A DNA stretch of 23,563 bases from Euryarchaeota archaeon UBA549 (GCA_002495645.1 DAGF01000102.1:1-23563); one strand, 5' to 3'; shown: positions 8,074-16,232, numbered from the stretch's first letter. Program-made: numbers and translations. Notes: a model not told the origin generated them from the sequence alone.

Positions 8074-8841
8074 GTGTTCCGTCTCCCACTAAGGAAATTA
8101 CTCACGCTGTTCGGCCTCTTGATGATGATATTCGTCGTCGTCAATGTCCAGTTTGGGAGTGTGGCTCCGCAGGTCATTGACGGTGCAGAGGGGTACAAAC
8201 TGGATGCGTTCCTGATGTTCGAACCAAGTTGTACGTTTGAATTGGTGGAAGAAGAACTCAAGGAAACGGGAACGTCGTACTGCCTCGGTGAGGTTGGCCA
8301 ATGGTCTGGAGCGGATGTGCTGATGCTCATGGAGGGTCTCTTTCTGTTTGTTTACGGGTTTGAACTGCCGCAAAACAAGGGCTGGGCTCGCCGCCTTCGA
8401 AAGTTGGGCTTCATCATGGGCTCCGTTCTTTGTTCACTCGCCGTCCTCGACCGATTTTCATTGCTGCCCACTTCCGCAAGCTCCGAAGGTTTGGCCACAC
8501 TGTTTCCTTTCCCTGTCCAGCCATGGGTTGTTCAGATCATGTTCGCTGTTCTCGGCGTCATCATGATTCGTGGACCAAAATACTGGGAGGCCGAAGCGGT
8601 TGCACAAACGCGGGACAAACTTGAGCGTCGTCGAGAGAAAGCCGGCGTGTTTCGTTCTTCGTTCTTCAACGCTGAAAAGCACGACAAGCGCACCATGGAG
8701 CGGGTTGAACGCTCTCGCTTCCTCCAATCGGACAAAAACCTCGCCATGAGTCGCCGCCGCAGCAAGTTGTTGGTCATGGCAACCTGCCCATATTGTCAGG
8801 GAGCGGGCTGTAAGAAGTGCAACCACAACGGTGTATTTTGA
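8074..8841 (+). CDS. Uncharacterised four-helix membrane protein with C-terminal CxxC zinc-binding-like cluster
   Basis: I do not recognise this 255-residue protein. Numbering from GTG 8074, a basic start (FRLPLRKL) leads into a first membrane helix (LLTLFGLLMMIFVVVNV), then a loop with two cysteines (FEPSCTFEL and TSYCLGE) that could form a disulfide outside the cell. Three more helices follow (DVLMLMEGLFLFVYGFEL, LGFIMGSVLCSLAVLDRF, WVVQIMFAVLGVIMI). The tail of about 90 residues is highly charged and helical, and the protein ends with C-P-Y-C-x4-C-K-K-C-N-H-N, a four-cysteine cluster like a rubredoxin-knuckle or DnaJ-type zinc site, probably cytoplasmic. An alternative start at ATG 8041 adds 11 residues. 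It is divergent from nadB and 134 bases upstream of smc on the same strand; that neighbourhood does not reveal a function. Confidence 0.75.
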   Translation: MFRLPLRKLLTLFGLLMMIFVVVNVQFGSVAPQVIDGAEGYKLDAFLMFEPSCTFELVEEELKETGTSYCLGEVGQWSGADVLMLMEGLFLFVYGFELPQNKGWARRLRKLGFIMGSVLCSLAVLDRFSLLPTSASSEGLATLFPFPVQPWVVQIMFAVLGVIMIRGPKYWEAEAVAQTRDKLERRREKAGVFRSSFFNAEKHDKRTMERVERSRFLQSDKNLAMSRRRSKLLVMATCPYCQGAGCKKCNHNGVF

Positions 8842-8906
8842 ACCCGTTTCGGCGGTGCAAATCCACCACCAAAAACCGAGGCACTGAGCCGTTGTTTTGG
8901 GCATGG

Positions 8907-8912
8907 TTTAAA
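8907..8912 (+). promoter_or_regulatory. Candidate TATA box for the smc-scpA-scpB operon
   Basis: TTTAAA stands alone in an otherwise GC-richer gap. Transcription would be expected about 25 bases downstream, near 8935-8938, leaving a 5' leader of about 40 bases that contains the hairpin at 8941-8960 and the smc Shine-Dalgarno sequence. Confidence 0.45.
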
Positions 8913-8940
8913 TCCTGTAAAGCGCCGGTGCCGAGAAAGT

Positions 8941-8960
8941 AGTGGAAGGAAACTTCCATT
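8941..8960 (+). other. GAAA-tetraloop hairpin in the smc 5' leader
   Basis: TGGAAG (8943-8948), GAAA loop (8949-8952) and CTTCCA (8953-8958) form a perfect 6-bp stem with a GNRA tetraloop. One G-U and one A-U pair extend it to 8 bp. It ends 4 bases before the Shine-Dalgarno sequence of smc, so it could affect translation or leader stability. Confidence 0.5.
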
Positions 8961-8975
8961 GCACGAGGGATAGGG

Positions 8976-11900
8976 ATGTACCTAAAATCACTTGAAGTGC
9001 TGAATTTCAAATCGTTCAAGGGCGAGGTAACCGTTCCATTGGACCGCGGATTTACCGCAATTACCGGGCCAAACGGCTCTGGTAAATCGAACTGTGGTGA
9101 TGCGATTCAGTTCGTTCTTGGGCCCAAATCCAACCGGGTGATTCGTGCTCAAAATTCCACCGACCTCATCTTCAACGGTGGAAAGAATTCCAAACCAGCA
9201 CGCGAATGTTCGGTGACGCTGGTGTTTGCTAACCCGGTCATGAGCAACGGGCGCCGTCGTCTTCCATTGGATAAGGAAGAGATTCGCATGTCCCGAAGCA
9301 TCCGCTTAACCGCTTCCAATAACCCAGTAACCACCTACAAACTCAACGGCGAAGACAGCACGCAGAAGGTGTTCCACCGTCTTCTCGGGGCGGCCAATGC
9401 ACGTCCGGATGGCTACAACATCGTGCTTCAGGGCGACGTTACGAGCCTCGCGAAAATGACGGCAAACGAACGCCGTAAGGTGTTGGACAACGTTGCGGGT
9501 GTCACCTCCTACGACGATGAAATCCGCAAGGCCAACAAACAGAAAGAGATGGTGGAGAACTACCTTGATCGCATCGGTTTGCTCGAAAAAGAACAACTTG
9601 AACGACTCTCAACCCTCGCCAAAGAGCGTCATGTCGCTCAAAAGGCCAAAGAGGTCAGTGACGCCATCCAGATGACCAACGCCATGCTCCTCCAATCTCG
9701 CTACGCCACGATGAAGAACGAGTTGAAGTTCCACATTGAGCAGCGACAAAAATACCTTGACGAAAGCCAAGACCTGTTGGATGACCACAAGGCTACGGAG
9801 AAGACCCTCTTGGAACTCGACGACAAAATTGCTGAAATTCAAAAGGAAATCAACCTCCTCACCGGAGGAGAAACATCCGAACTCGGTCAGGCGATTCAAG
9901 CCCTCCAGGTCGCCATCGAACTCAACAACGACCGCCTGCAAGAAGCGGCTCGGGAAGAAGAGGAAGAAGAGGAAGAAACGCTGACAGTGAACGAACAACT
10001 CAACGAAGCAAACGCCGAGCTTGAGGCCTTCATCACCAGTCTGCAAACAGCAAACCAAGCACTTGCGGATGCGCTCAATGAACTCAAGGAGGCTCAGGAT
10101 GAAGAGCAACGCATCAGAGAAGCATTGGCCACCGCCGGTGAAAAAAATCAGCACTTGACCGAGGCATTGGCATCCGCAGAAGACCTCGTGCAAACTCACG
10201 AACAACATCGCCAAGAGGCGCAAACAGAGGTTGACAAACTTGCGGTTGAGGCTGATTTAGTCGGCGACCAATTGGCCAAAGCACAGCAGGAGGGTGAGGA
10301 GATCCGCCTGGCACTTGGCGAGTTGGATATCCGCTTGCAAGAGATGGCCGAGCAGGCTCCTGAGTACGACCGTGAAACCCTCGCTCGTCAATTGACGGAG
10401 GCTCAACGGGCCGAGTCCCAACTGGCCGAAGACCGCACGCGCATTGAAATCAAATTGCGAGAAGCTGAACGTGCTCTCTCCCTGGCCAAGGCTGAGATGG
10501 AGCAGAAATCCGGCGCAAAAGGACTTGCAGGCGGTGCCAGCGCCGTCATCGCCGCCCGAGACAACCAGCAATTGAAGGGCATCATTGGAACCGTGGCCGA
10601 ACTCTGTGCGCCCAAGGACAGTTCCCACGAGGTGGCGTTGGCCACCGCTATCGGCGCAGGCATGGCCTCTGTGGTCGTGGAAACGGACCAGGACGCCGCC
10701 AACGCCATTCGATGGTTGGCCGAAAACCGTGCAGGTCGAGCCACCTTCCTCCCACTCAACAAACTCGCCAGTTCTCGTGCCGGTGGAAAAACGGTCATGA
10801 CGGCCCGAAAGGACGGCGTCCTCGGATTCGCCCACGAAATGATGGACTACGACCCCCGCATCGACGTCGCAGTTCGCTTTGTTCTTCGGAACACGCTCAT
10901 TGTTGAGAACCTGAGCATCGCCCGACAGTACATGGGCGGTACTCGATTTGTCACGCTCCGAGGAGATGTCATCGAAGCCGGCGGTGCGATGGTCGGTGGT
11001 GCTAAGCGCAAGATGAACATCGCTTTTGGCGGCCGAATTCAGGGCGCCAGTGAAGTTGAGAAATTCACCGCTGAAGTTGAGAAATACCATCTCATGGAGG
11101 CCACCGTCACCGGTGCACTTCGTGAGGCTCGCACCAATCAACAAAACATTCGAAACAAGATCAACGCCATGGTCGATGATTCACATGCGACCGAGTTGCG
11201 TGAACTCAAAGCCGAAAAGAAGCAAGTCGGTCTCGCTCACAAGAAAGCGATGGAGGTTGTCGCTGGTCTGGAAGAGAAGTTGGACGAGGTTCGCATGAGC
11301 GCACAAGATGCGATTCGTGCACTCGATGCCGCCGACCGCACGCTTGGCTCCTCAAAGGAAGCGCATGAAACGGCGAAGGCCGCCCTTGAGGCTGCAAGTC
11401 CCGAACATCTCCGTGAGCGCATGCACGCCGCAAATATTCTCCGCGTTGAGGCCACGGGCAAGAAAGAGAAAGCCGAGGAGGTCATTGCCAGCGGCGCAAG
11501 CCATCAAACGGTGCTTCAGCGCAGAGTCGACGAGACTCAGCAGCGGTTGACCACGCTCCATGAAAACAAAGAGGCCAGAATGGTCAGAGTTGACGAACTT
11601 GAGGCGACGTTGGCCACCGACAGGGTGGCTTTGAAAGCCAAGAAGGACGAACAAGCCGTGTATTTGGAAGAAAATCAAGGCCTTGAACAGGAGCGGCAGG
11701 AATTGACCGACCAGCGGGCAACGCTTCGTGTTCGAAACGAGGAACGCCTCAATCAGGCACAGAATCATCGCCGTTTGGCAGAAGAGTTGATGCGCACCAT
11801 CGGCGAGAAAGAAGCCGAAGTCCAGTTGATGGCGCAGGAACTGATTGAAGCCGACCTTTCGTTGGAGGATTTGCCTGAGGACCTCAAGAATGTAGGCGAA

Positions 11901-12890
11901 TTGGAGCGACAACTCCGTGGCCTGCAGCGCAAGATGGAGAACTTTGGAAATGTCAACATGATGGCGATTGAACAGTATGACGAGTGCCAGGCCCGCTTGG
12001 ACTTGATGAAGGATGAATTCGCCACCCTGCAAGCACGCCGAAAGCACCTCCTCGAGGTCACTGAACAACTCGAATCCCAGCGAAAGGAGCGCTTGCTCAA
12101 CGTGTTGGAAAAGGTCAATGAGAACTTCAAGAAATCCTACCACGAACTGTCCGATGGTGGACGGGGCGAACTCTTCCTCGAAAACCCGGATGAGCCGTTC
12201 AAGGGCGGCTTGGAATTGTGGGCCCAACCACGCGGAAAGTCCTCCAAGGTCAGCCGTCAGCAACTCTCTGGCGGAGAGCAATCCATGGCCGCTCTCGCCC
12301 TGATTTTTGCCATTCAAGATTACGACCCAAGCCCGTTCTACTACTTTGACGAAGTCGACCAAAACTTGGACGCCTACAACGCCGAGCGCATCGCGAAGAT
12401 GTGCCGAAATCGCAGTAAGCGGGCGCAATTCATCATGGTCACCTTGCGAAAGGTGTCTCTCAAACTTGCCGACCATCACATTGGCATCACCCACGGCGGT
12501 GATGGTTGCAGTCGACGCATTCTCGACTTTGACAGGGAGCGAGCCATCGCTTTGGGCGAAGCGGCCCTCAAAGAAGCTCAAAAGGACGCAGCGAAGAACG
12601 AGTCCCGTATCATGGACGCCGTTGCAGCCGCCGAAGACATGCCATCGGTCCCTGACCCGCTTGCAGTGCCCAAGAGTTTGGGCGGTTTGCTCGCTCACAT
12701 GCACGATGACGAATCCACGAAAGAAACGTCCGAAGAAGCCTCGTTGGGTGGTTTGATGGAGCGAACGCAAGAATTGACCGAAGACATCCATGAGCGAGCA
12801 GAAGTGGCCTCCAAGATCGCCGAAGAAGAGGCGCACGAGGCCGAAACGAGCGAAGTCACCGAGGCAACGGTCGAATCTGAAGAACAGTGA
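8976..12890 (+). CDS. smc: SMC chromosome segregation/condensation ATPase with C-terminal extension
   Basis: This encodes the SMC ATPase, which dimerises through its hinge and with the kleisin ScpA forms the ring that organises and extrudes chromosomal DNA. The 1304-residue protein shows the full architecture: an N-terminal head with Walker A GPNGSGKS (residues 31-38), a Q-loop region, a long coiled coil including a run of Glu residues near 328-337, a hinge at about 530-680 (GIIGTVAELC through GGAMVGG), a returning coiled coil, and a C-terminal head with signature LSGGEQ (1097-1102), Walker B FYYFDEVDQNLD, and the final head strand ILDFDR. About 115 residues beyond the head are an acidic tail, which makes it longer than usual (about 1150-1190). 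The tail carries SLGGL twice (1234-1238 and 1256-1260). GAGGGA 5 bases before ATG 8976 supports the start. The stop overlaps the scpA Shine-Dalgarno region. Confidence 0.97.
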   Translation: MYLKSLEVLNFKSFKGEVTVPLDRGFTAITGPNGSGKSNCGDAIQFVLGPKSNRVIRAQNSTDLIFNGGKNSKPARECSVTLVFANPVMSNGRRRLPLDKEEIRMSRSIRLTASNNPVTTYKLNGEDSTQKVFHRLLGAANARPDGYNIVLQGDVTSLAKMTANERRKVLDNVAGVTSYDDEIRKANKQKEMVENYLDRIGLLEKEQLERLSTLAKERHVAQKAKEVSDAIQMTNAMLLQSRYATMKNELKFHIEQRQKYLDESQDLLDDHKATEKTLLELDDKIAEIQKEINLLTGGETSELGQAIQALQVAIELNNDRLQEAAREEEEEEEETLTVNEQLNEANAELEAFITSLQTANQALADALNELKEAQDEEQRIREALATAGEKNQHLTEALASAEDLVQTHEQHRQEAQTEVDKLAVEADLVGDQLAKAQQEGEEIRLALGELDIRLQEMAEQAPEYDRETLARQLTEAQRAESQLAEDRTRIEIKLREAERALSLAKAEMEQKSGAKGLAGGASAVIAARDNQQLKGIIGTVAELCAPKDSSHEVALATAIGAGMASVVVETDQDAANAIRWLAENRAGRATFLPLNKLASSRAGGKTVMTARKDGVLGFAHEMMDYDPRIDVAVRFVLRNTLIVENLSIARQYMGGTRFVTLRGDVIEAGGAMVGGAKRKMNIAFGGRIQGASEVEKFTAEVEKYHLMEATVTGALREARTNQQNIRNKINAMVDDSHATELRELKAEKKQVGLAHKKAMEVVAGLEEKLDEVRMSAQDAIRALDAADRTLGSSKEAHETAKAALEAASPEHLRERMHAANILRVEATGKKEKAEEVIASGASHQTVLQRRVDETQQRLTTLHENKEARMVRVDELEATLATDRVALKAKKDEQAVYLEENQGLEQERQELTDQRATLRVRNEERLNQAQNHRRLAEELMRTIGEKEAEVQLMAQELIEADLSLEDLPEDLKNVGELERQLRGLQRKMENFGNVNMMAIEQYDECQARLDLMKDEFATLQARRKHLLEVTEQLESQRKERLLNVLEKVNENFKKSYHELSDGGRGELFLENPDEPFKGGLELWAQPRGKSSKVSRQQLSGGEQSMAALALIFAIQDYDPSPFYYFDEVDQNLDAYNAERIAKMCRNRSKRAQFIMVTLRKVSLKLADHHIGITHGGDGCSRRILDFDRERAIALGEAALKEAQKDAAKNESRIMDAVAAAEDMPSVPDPLAVPKSLGGLLAHMHDDESTKETSEEASLGGLMERTQELTEDIHERAEVASKIAEEEAHEAETSEVTEATVESEEQ

Positions 12891-12899
12891 GGCGATTTC

Positions 12900-14138
12900 A
12901 TGGCAGAACAACAGAGCATGCTCGACCGGTGGTTCCTCCAGCAGGAGGTCATCGACCAACTCCTCGGACAGGGTGAGGAGCGAGAGGATGCCGTTGAGTT
13001 TGGCCAGCGAATCGCGACCATCGCCGCTACCGAAGAGGCCGAACACCAGAGTTTACACGACCCGTTCGACCGTTCAGTGGCGTTGGTTCTGTCCCTGGTT
13101 CGAGAGGAGGAATTCAACCCGTGGGATGTTGACCTTTCTGCGTTTTTGAACGTGTTCGCAAAGCGAGTGAAAGAAGGTGAAAACCTCGATTTGCCTGCCT
13201 GTGGCCGACTGATTCGTCTTTCTTGGGAAGTTCTTCACCACCAATCGGCAGTCCTTTTTGACAAAATCCAGCCGGTTGAAGAAGAGGTCTGGGAAGATGA
13301 CGGCGCTTTTGGGTGGGAAAGCGAATACGATGACGAAGCCTTCTTTTTCACCCAGTCCGTATTGGATGGCGAAGCAGACGATGTTCTGTCGACCTTGTTT
13401 GATGAACGCGTCCGTCGGGACGAAGGCCGACCGGTGACCTTGGCTGAATTACTCTCGGCGTTCAAGGACGCGGCGGATGATGCTGAAGCGCTCAAACAAC
13501 GAGAAATCAATCGCTTGGAGCATGAAAAGGAATTGAGCGAATACCTCGATAACGTCGGTGGTCGCATGCACAATGAAGATCTCGAAGGGGACATTGAACG
13601 CTGTTGGGTGGCCCTCAAGTCAACCTGTGCTGAAGCCGGTTCTGCAACCGTTCCACTCGTCGATGTCATCGCAAAACTCAAGCCCGTGCTCAAAGCCACC
13701 TTTGGCGACGCCCTCGATGACCCACAAAGTGAAGCCTTTGTCGCCTCGTTCATCGCCGGTTTATTCCTGACCCATCGGCGGATGGCCAGCATTTCACAAG
13801 AGGGCGAAGCCGTTGAAAACATCATGATTGAAGACCTCTGGCCCCAACTATCGTCATTTGAAGACGTGTTGGATGCGGTTGAGGCGCTGATGGCAGAGGA
13901 CGCCGAAGCCTTGGACGGGGAGACGACGGGCTCTGAACATCGGATGGAAGCCATTGCAGAGCGAGCCCGACTCGCCGAGGAGCGTGCAGCCCGTCGTCAA
14001 GCCAAACTGGAGGCCAAAGCAGCCAAAGAAGCGAGCGAATCACCAGCCGAAGCCGCTGAAGCGGCCGAAGCGGCTGAGGTGGAGATCAATTCGTCCACCG
14101 AGAGCATGCTTGATGAACACGATTGGTTGGTGGAATGA
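12900..14138 (+). CDS. scpA: Segregation and condensation protein A (kleisin)
   Basis: ScpA is the kleisin that bridges the two SMC heads and recruits ScpB. The N-terminal kleisin domain is seen at about residues 50-125: DPFDRSVALVLSLVREEEFNPWDVDLS is the recognisable core, followed by LPACGRLIRLSWEVLHHQS. A central acidic linker leads to a C-terminal winged helix of about residues 235-310, with VPLVDVIAKLKPVL and FVASFIAGLFLTHRRMASISQEG. At 412 residues it is much longer than bacterial ScpA (about 250). The excess is the acidic linker and an Ala/Glu/Arg-rich tail (about 345-400) with tandem A-E-A-A repeats, ending in E-S-M-L-D-E-H-D-W-L-V-E. The gene begins 9 bases after smc stops, with GAGGCGAT across the stop, so co-translation is likely. 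Confidence 0.92.
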   Translation: MAEQQSMLDRWFLQQEVIDQLLGQGEEREDAVEFGQRIATIAATEEAEHQSLHDPFDRSVALVLSLVREEEFNPWDVDLSAFLNVFAKRVKEGENLDLPACGRLIRLSWEVLHHQSAVLFDKIQPVEEEVWEDDGAFGWESEYDDEAFFFTQSVLDGEADDVLSTLFDERVRRDEGRPVTLAELLSAFKDAADDAEALKQREINRLEHEKELSEYLDNVGGRMHNEDLEGDIERCWVALKSTCAEAGSATVPLVDVIAKLKPVLKATFGDALDDPQSEAFVASFIAGLFLTHRRMASISQEGEAVENIMIEDLWPQLSSFEDVLDAVEALMAEDAEALDGETTGSEHRMEAIAERARLAEERAARRQAKLEAKAAKEASESPAEAAEAAEAAEVEINSSTESMLDEHDWLVE

Positions 14139-14150
14139 GGAGGGAAGAAA

Positions 14151-14786
14151 ATGGCAGAATTACCGTTGGAATCCCTGATTGAAGCCACCCTGTTCAGTTC
14201 AGGGAAATCCATGTCTGTGGAGGAACTCTCCACGGCGTTGGGCTACGACGAAGACGAGATGTTGGATTGCCTGGGCTCGCTGCAGGCCACGCTCAAGCGA
14301 AGGAAAGGTGGCGCCCTTCAACTCGCCGAGGTTGGCGACCGATGGGCCCTCGAGGTGAAACCAACCATCGCCGAACACCTGCCTCGTGAGACCAAGACCG
14401 ATATGCCTCCAAAATTGCTCAAAGCTGCTGCGCTCATCGCTTATCACCAACCCATGCCACAATCCCGTCTTGTGGAATTGTTGGGTCAAAAGGCGTACGA
14501 TTATGTTCGTGAACTGGCCCAACACGGGATGATTGACCGTCGTAAAGACGGCAACACCCGTCGATTAGCCACCACCCGTCGCTTCTCCGAAGCCTTTGGC
14601 TGCCCACACACCGAACGAAAGAAGGTCAAGGCGTGGTTCAGAGAACAAGTTCAATCCAGCGGCCTCTTGGATGAGTTGGGCGACCGTAAAGAAATCCTTC
14701 GAGAAGAATCCGACGGCACGGGAACGGTCCAATCCTCTCTTCCCGTTCAAGAAGTCGCAGCCTCTTCCGTGAGCGAAGAAGAGTGA
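14151..14786 (+). CDS. scpB: Segregation and condensation protein B
   Basis: ScpB is the winged-helix accessory protein that binds the ScpA linker as a dimer and completes the SMC-ScpAB complex. The 211 residues contain the tandem winged helices: the first starts with PLESLIEATLFSSGKSMSVEELSTALG, and the second contains LLKAAALIAYHQPMPQSRLVELLGQKAYDYVREL with the wing HGMIDRRKDGNTRRLATTRRFSEAFG. A short acidic tail ends in E-E-E. GAGGAGGGA just before the ATG, 12 bases after scpA, marks it as the third gene of the operon. Its stop is only 2 bases from the stop of hmgA on the other strand. Confidence 0.95.
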   Translation: MAELPLESLIEATLFSSGKSMSVEELSTALGYDEDEMLDCLGSLQATLKRRKGGALQLAEVGDRWALEVKPTIAEHLPRETKTDMPPKLLKAAALIAYHQPMPQSRLVELLGQKAYDYVRELAQHGMIDRRKDGNTRRLATTRRFSEAFGCPHTERKKVKAWFREQVQSSGLLDELGDRKEILREESDGTGTVQSSLPVQEVAASSVSEEE

Positions 14787-14788
14787 AA

Positions 14789-16087
14789 TCAAGCCTTTCT
14801 CAGCTCTTCAAGCCACGTCTCGACCAGGCTTTGTGAGCGGTGGCCTTCGTGGGCTTGAAGACGAGCCGCTAACTCGTCAACTTCTTCACCAACGGCTCCA
14901 GCGCTGACGGCCATGTTCTTGGCGTGTAATTTCATGTGGCCGGCTTGAATGCCTTTGGTTGAGAGCGCTCGCAAAGCCCCCAGGTTCTGTGCAAGTCCAG
15001 CACAGAGGATGATGCCGGCGAGTTCCTGAGCCGTTTCGACGCCCAAGATGGCAAGGTTTGCCTTGGCTGCAGGATGGACTTTGGAGGCGCCACCAACGAT
15101 GCCCACGGCCATCGGGAGGTTCATGGAACCCACCAAGTTCCCGTCGTCATCGCATTCCCACGAAGACATTGAGGTGTAGCGCCCATCGGCCATGGTGGTC
15201 CATGCGTGGCAACCAGCCTCAATCGCTCGCCAATCCTGGCCGCAGGCAAGAGCAACGCTGCTGATGGCGTTCATGACGCCCTTGTTGTGTGTCGTGGCCC
15301 GGTACGGGTCTTCAACGGCAAAGGCGTGGGCCTCGAGGATGCCTTGAATGACCGCTTCTCCGTCTTCCTTCGTGCCGTCAGAGGACATCTCTTCGGGAGA
15401 GAACACCGCTCGAACACGTGCTAAACGATGCCCTGCAAGGTTGGAGAGGATGCGTAGGTGGGCTCTTCCGCCGGAGAGAGCTTCCAAGCGAGGAGCCACA
15501 CGCTCGGCCATGGTGTTGACGGCGTTGGCGCCCATGGCGTCCCTGCAGTCAACCAGCAGGTGGGTCACCAGCATTGTGCCAAGGGGTGTGGTCAGTCGGC
15601 GAAGTTCAATGTCCTTGCAACCTCCTCCAAGGGCGATCATTCGCGAGGGAACATCGTTGCAAAAAGCCATCAAATCCTCTTTATTCTCAAGAATGGCCTG
15701 TTCTGCGGCGTTGAGGTCCTCGATATCCAGCAATTGAATCTGGCCGATCATGATGGGCTCGTCGTTCTCTGTGGTGAACCCGCCGTGGGCCAGGCACCGT
15801 TTTGCCATGTTGGAGGCAGCGGCGACAACGCTTGATTCCTCAAGGCAGAAGGGGATGAGGTAGTGTTTGCCGTCGATCACGAAGTTGGTGGCCACGCCAA
15901 CAGGCAGGGACATGGTTCCGATGACGTTCTCAATCATGCGGTCAGCAGCCGTTTCGTCCAATTCTCCGTGCTGTGAGAGGGCGGAAATGTGCTCTTCACT
16001 GAGGTTGGCGGCCTGTGCGACGAGTTTTCGACGTTCATCCACGCTCAATTTGTACAACCCTTTGACCCGACTGTTCTCGACCGGCAT
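14789..16087 (-). CDS. hmgA: Hydroxymethylglutaryl-CoA reductase, class II type
   Basis: This enzyme reduces (or, in degradative bacteria, regenerates) HMG-CoA and mevalonate. In archaea it feeds mevalonate to isoprenoid lipid synthesis. The 432-residue protein matches class II, the Pseudomonas mevalonii type, rather than the class I form of most archaea: no membrane anchor, ENVIGTMSLPVGVATNFVIDG near the start, EESSVVAAASNMAK, DAMGANAVNTM, HNKGVMNAIS and GHMKLHAKNMA. Expected catalytic residues are all visible: Glu83, Lys269 (H-N-K-G), Asp285 (G-Q-D-W) and His384 (G-H-M). Class II enzymes are known from Archaeoglobus and Thermoplasmatales, where acquisition from bacteria has been proposed, so it is expected in this lineage. 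The upstream gap contains the TTAACG array. Nicotinamide cofactor preference cannot be read from the sequence. Confidence 0.95.
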   Translation of the reverse strand: MPVENSRVKGLYKLSVDERRKLVAQAANLSEEHISALSQHGELDETAADRMIENVIGTMSLPVGVATNFVIDGKHYLIPFCLEESSVVAAASNMAKRCLAHGGFTTENDEPIMIGQIQLLDIEDLNAAEQAILENKEDLMAFCNDVPSRMIALGGGCKDIELRRLTTPLGTMLVTHLLVDCRDAMGANAVNTMAERVAPRLEALSGGRAHLRILSNLAGHRLARVRAVFSPEEMSSDGTKEDGEAVIQGILEAHAFAVEDPYRATTHNKGVMNAISSVALACGQDWRAIEAGCHAWTTMADGRYTSMSSWECDDDGNLVGSMNLPMAVGIVGGASKVHPAAKANLAILGVETAQELAGIILCAGLAQNLGALRALSTKGIQAGHMKLHAKNMAVSAGAVGEEVDELAARLQAHEGHRSQSLVETWLEELRKA

Positions 16088-16183
16088 GGTGCTTCCCGTG
16101 CTAACGGTGGAGGATGCGTTCCTTGAATCAATCGCTGCGAAGGTGTCCAGGGTCTGCCTTTGTTAACGGGATTAACGCTTCTT

Positions 16184-16195
16184 TTAACGCGTTAA
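16184..16195. repeat. Perfect 12-bp palindrome TTAACGCGTTAA
   Basis: Two TTAACG elements meet head to head without a spacer, giving a perfect palindrome centred between 16189 and 16190. A symmetric dimer site is the natural reading. Confidence 0.85.
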
Positions 16196-16221
16196 TTATG
16201 CGTTAATTTGCTGTTAATTTG

Positions 16222-16232
16222 TACATAATTAT
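16222..16232 (+). promoter_or_regulatory. Candidate TATA box for the AAA+/winged-helix operon
   Basis: TACATAATTAT is the most TATA-like stretch upstream of the operon. It predicts a transcript start near 16250-16255, about 25 bases before GTG 16279. TTAACG elements flank it on both sides. Confidence 0.5.

Larger units (their letters stand above)
8842..8975. other. 134-base intergenic region upstream of smc
   Basis: The gap holds a TATA-like TTTAAA at 8907-8912, a GNRA hairpin at 8941-8960 and the smc Shine-Dalgarno sequence GAGGGA at 8965-8970. It also holds a weak nested inverted repeat: TCGG 8849-8852 with CCGA 8876-8879, enclosing GGTG 8854-8857 with CACC 8864-8867. No open frame of interest and no convincing RNA gene is seen. 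Confidence 0.5.

Noticed and set aside
7953..8330. Open frame extending NadB by 126 N-terminal residues
   Set aside because: The extension is Ser/Asn/Gly-rich, unlike the family, whose FAD motif lies at the very N-terminus. It overlaps the divergent gene, and TTG 7952 has a good Shine-Dalgarno sequence.
8849..8879. Nested inverted repeat as a terminator of the 8074 gene
   Set aside because: Stems are only 4 bp each and no T-run follows, while archaeal termination usually relies on oligo-T.
8905..8915. GGTTTAAATCC, resembling a tRNA T-loop
   Set aside because: The stem does not pair beyond two bases and no acceptor or anticodon arm can be built around it. It is better read as a TATA-like element.
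11352..13046. 564-residue open frame on the minus strand across smc
   Set aside because: Antisense shadow of the conserved SMC coiled coil and head. Its Leu/Phe/Gly-rich composition comes from reverse-reading Glu/Lys/Gln codons, and it matches no family.
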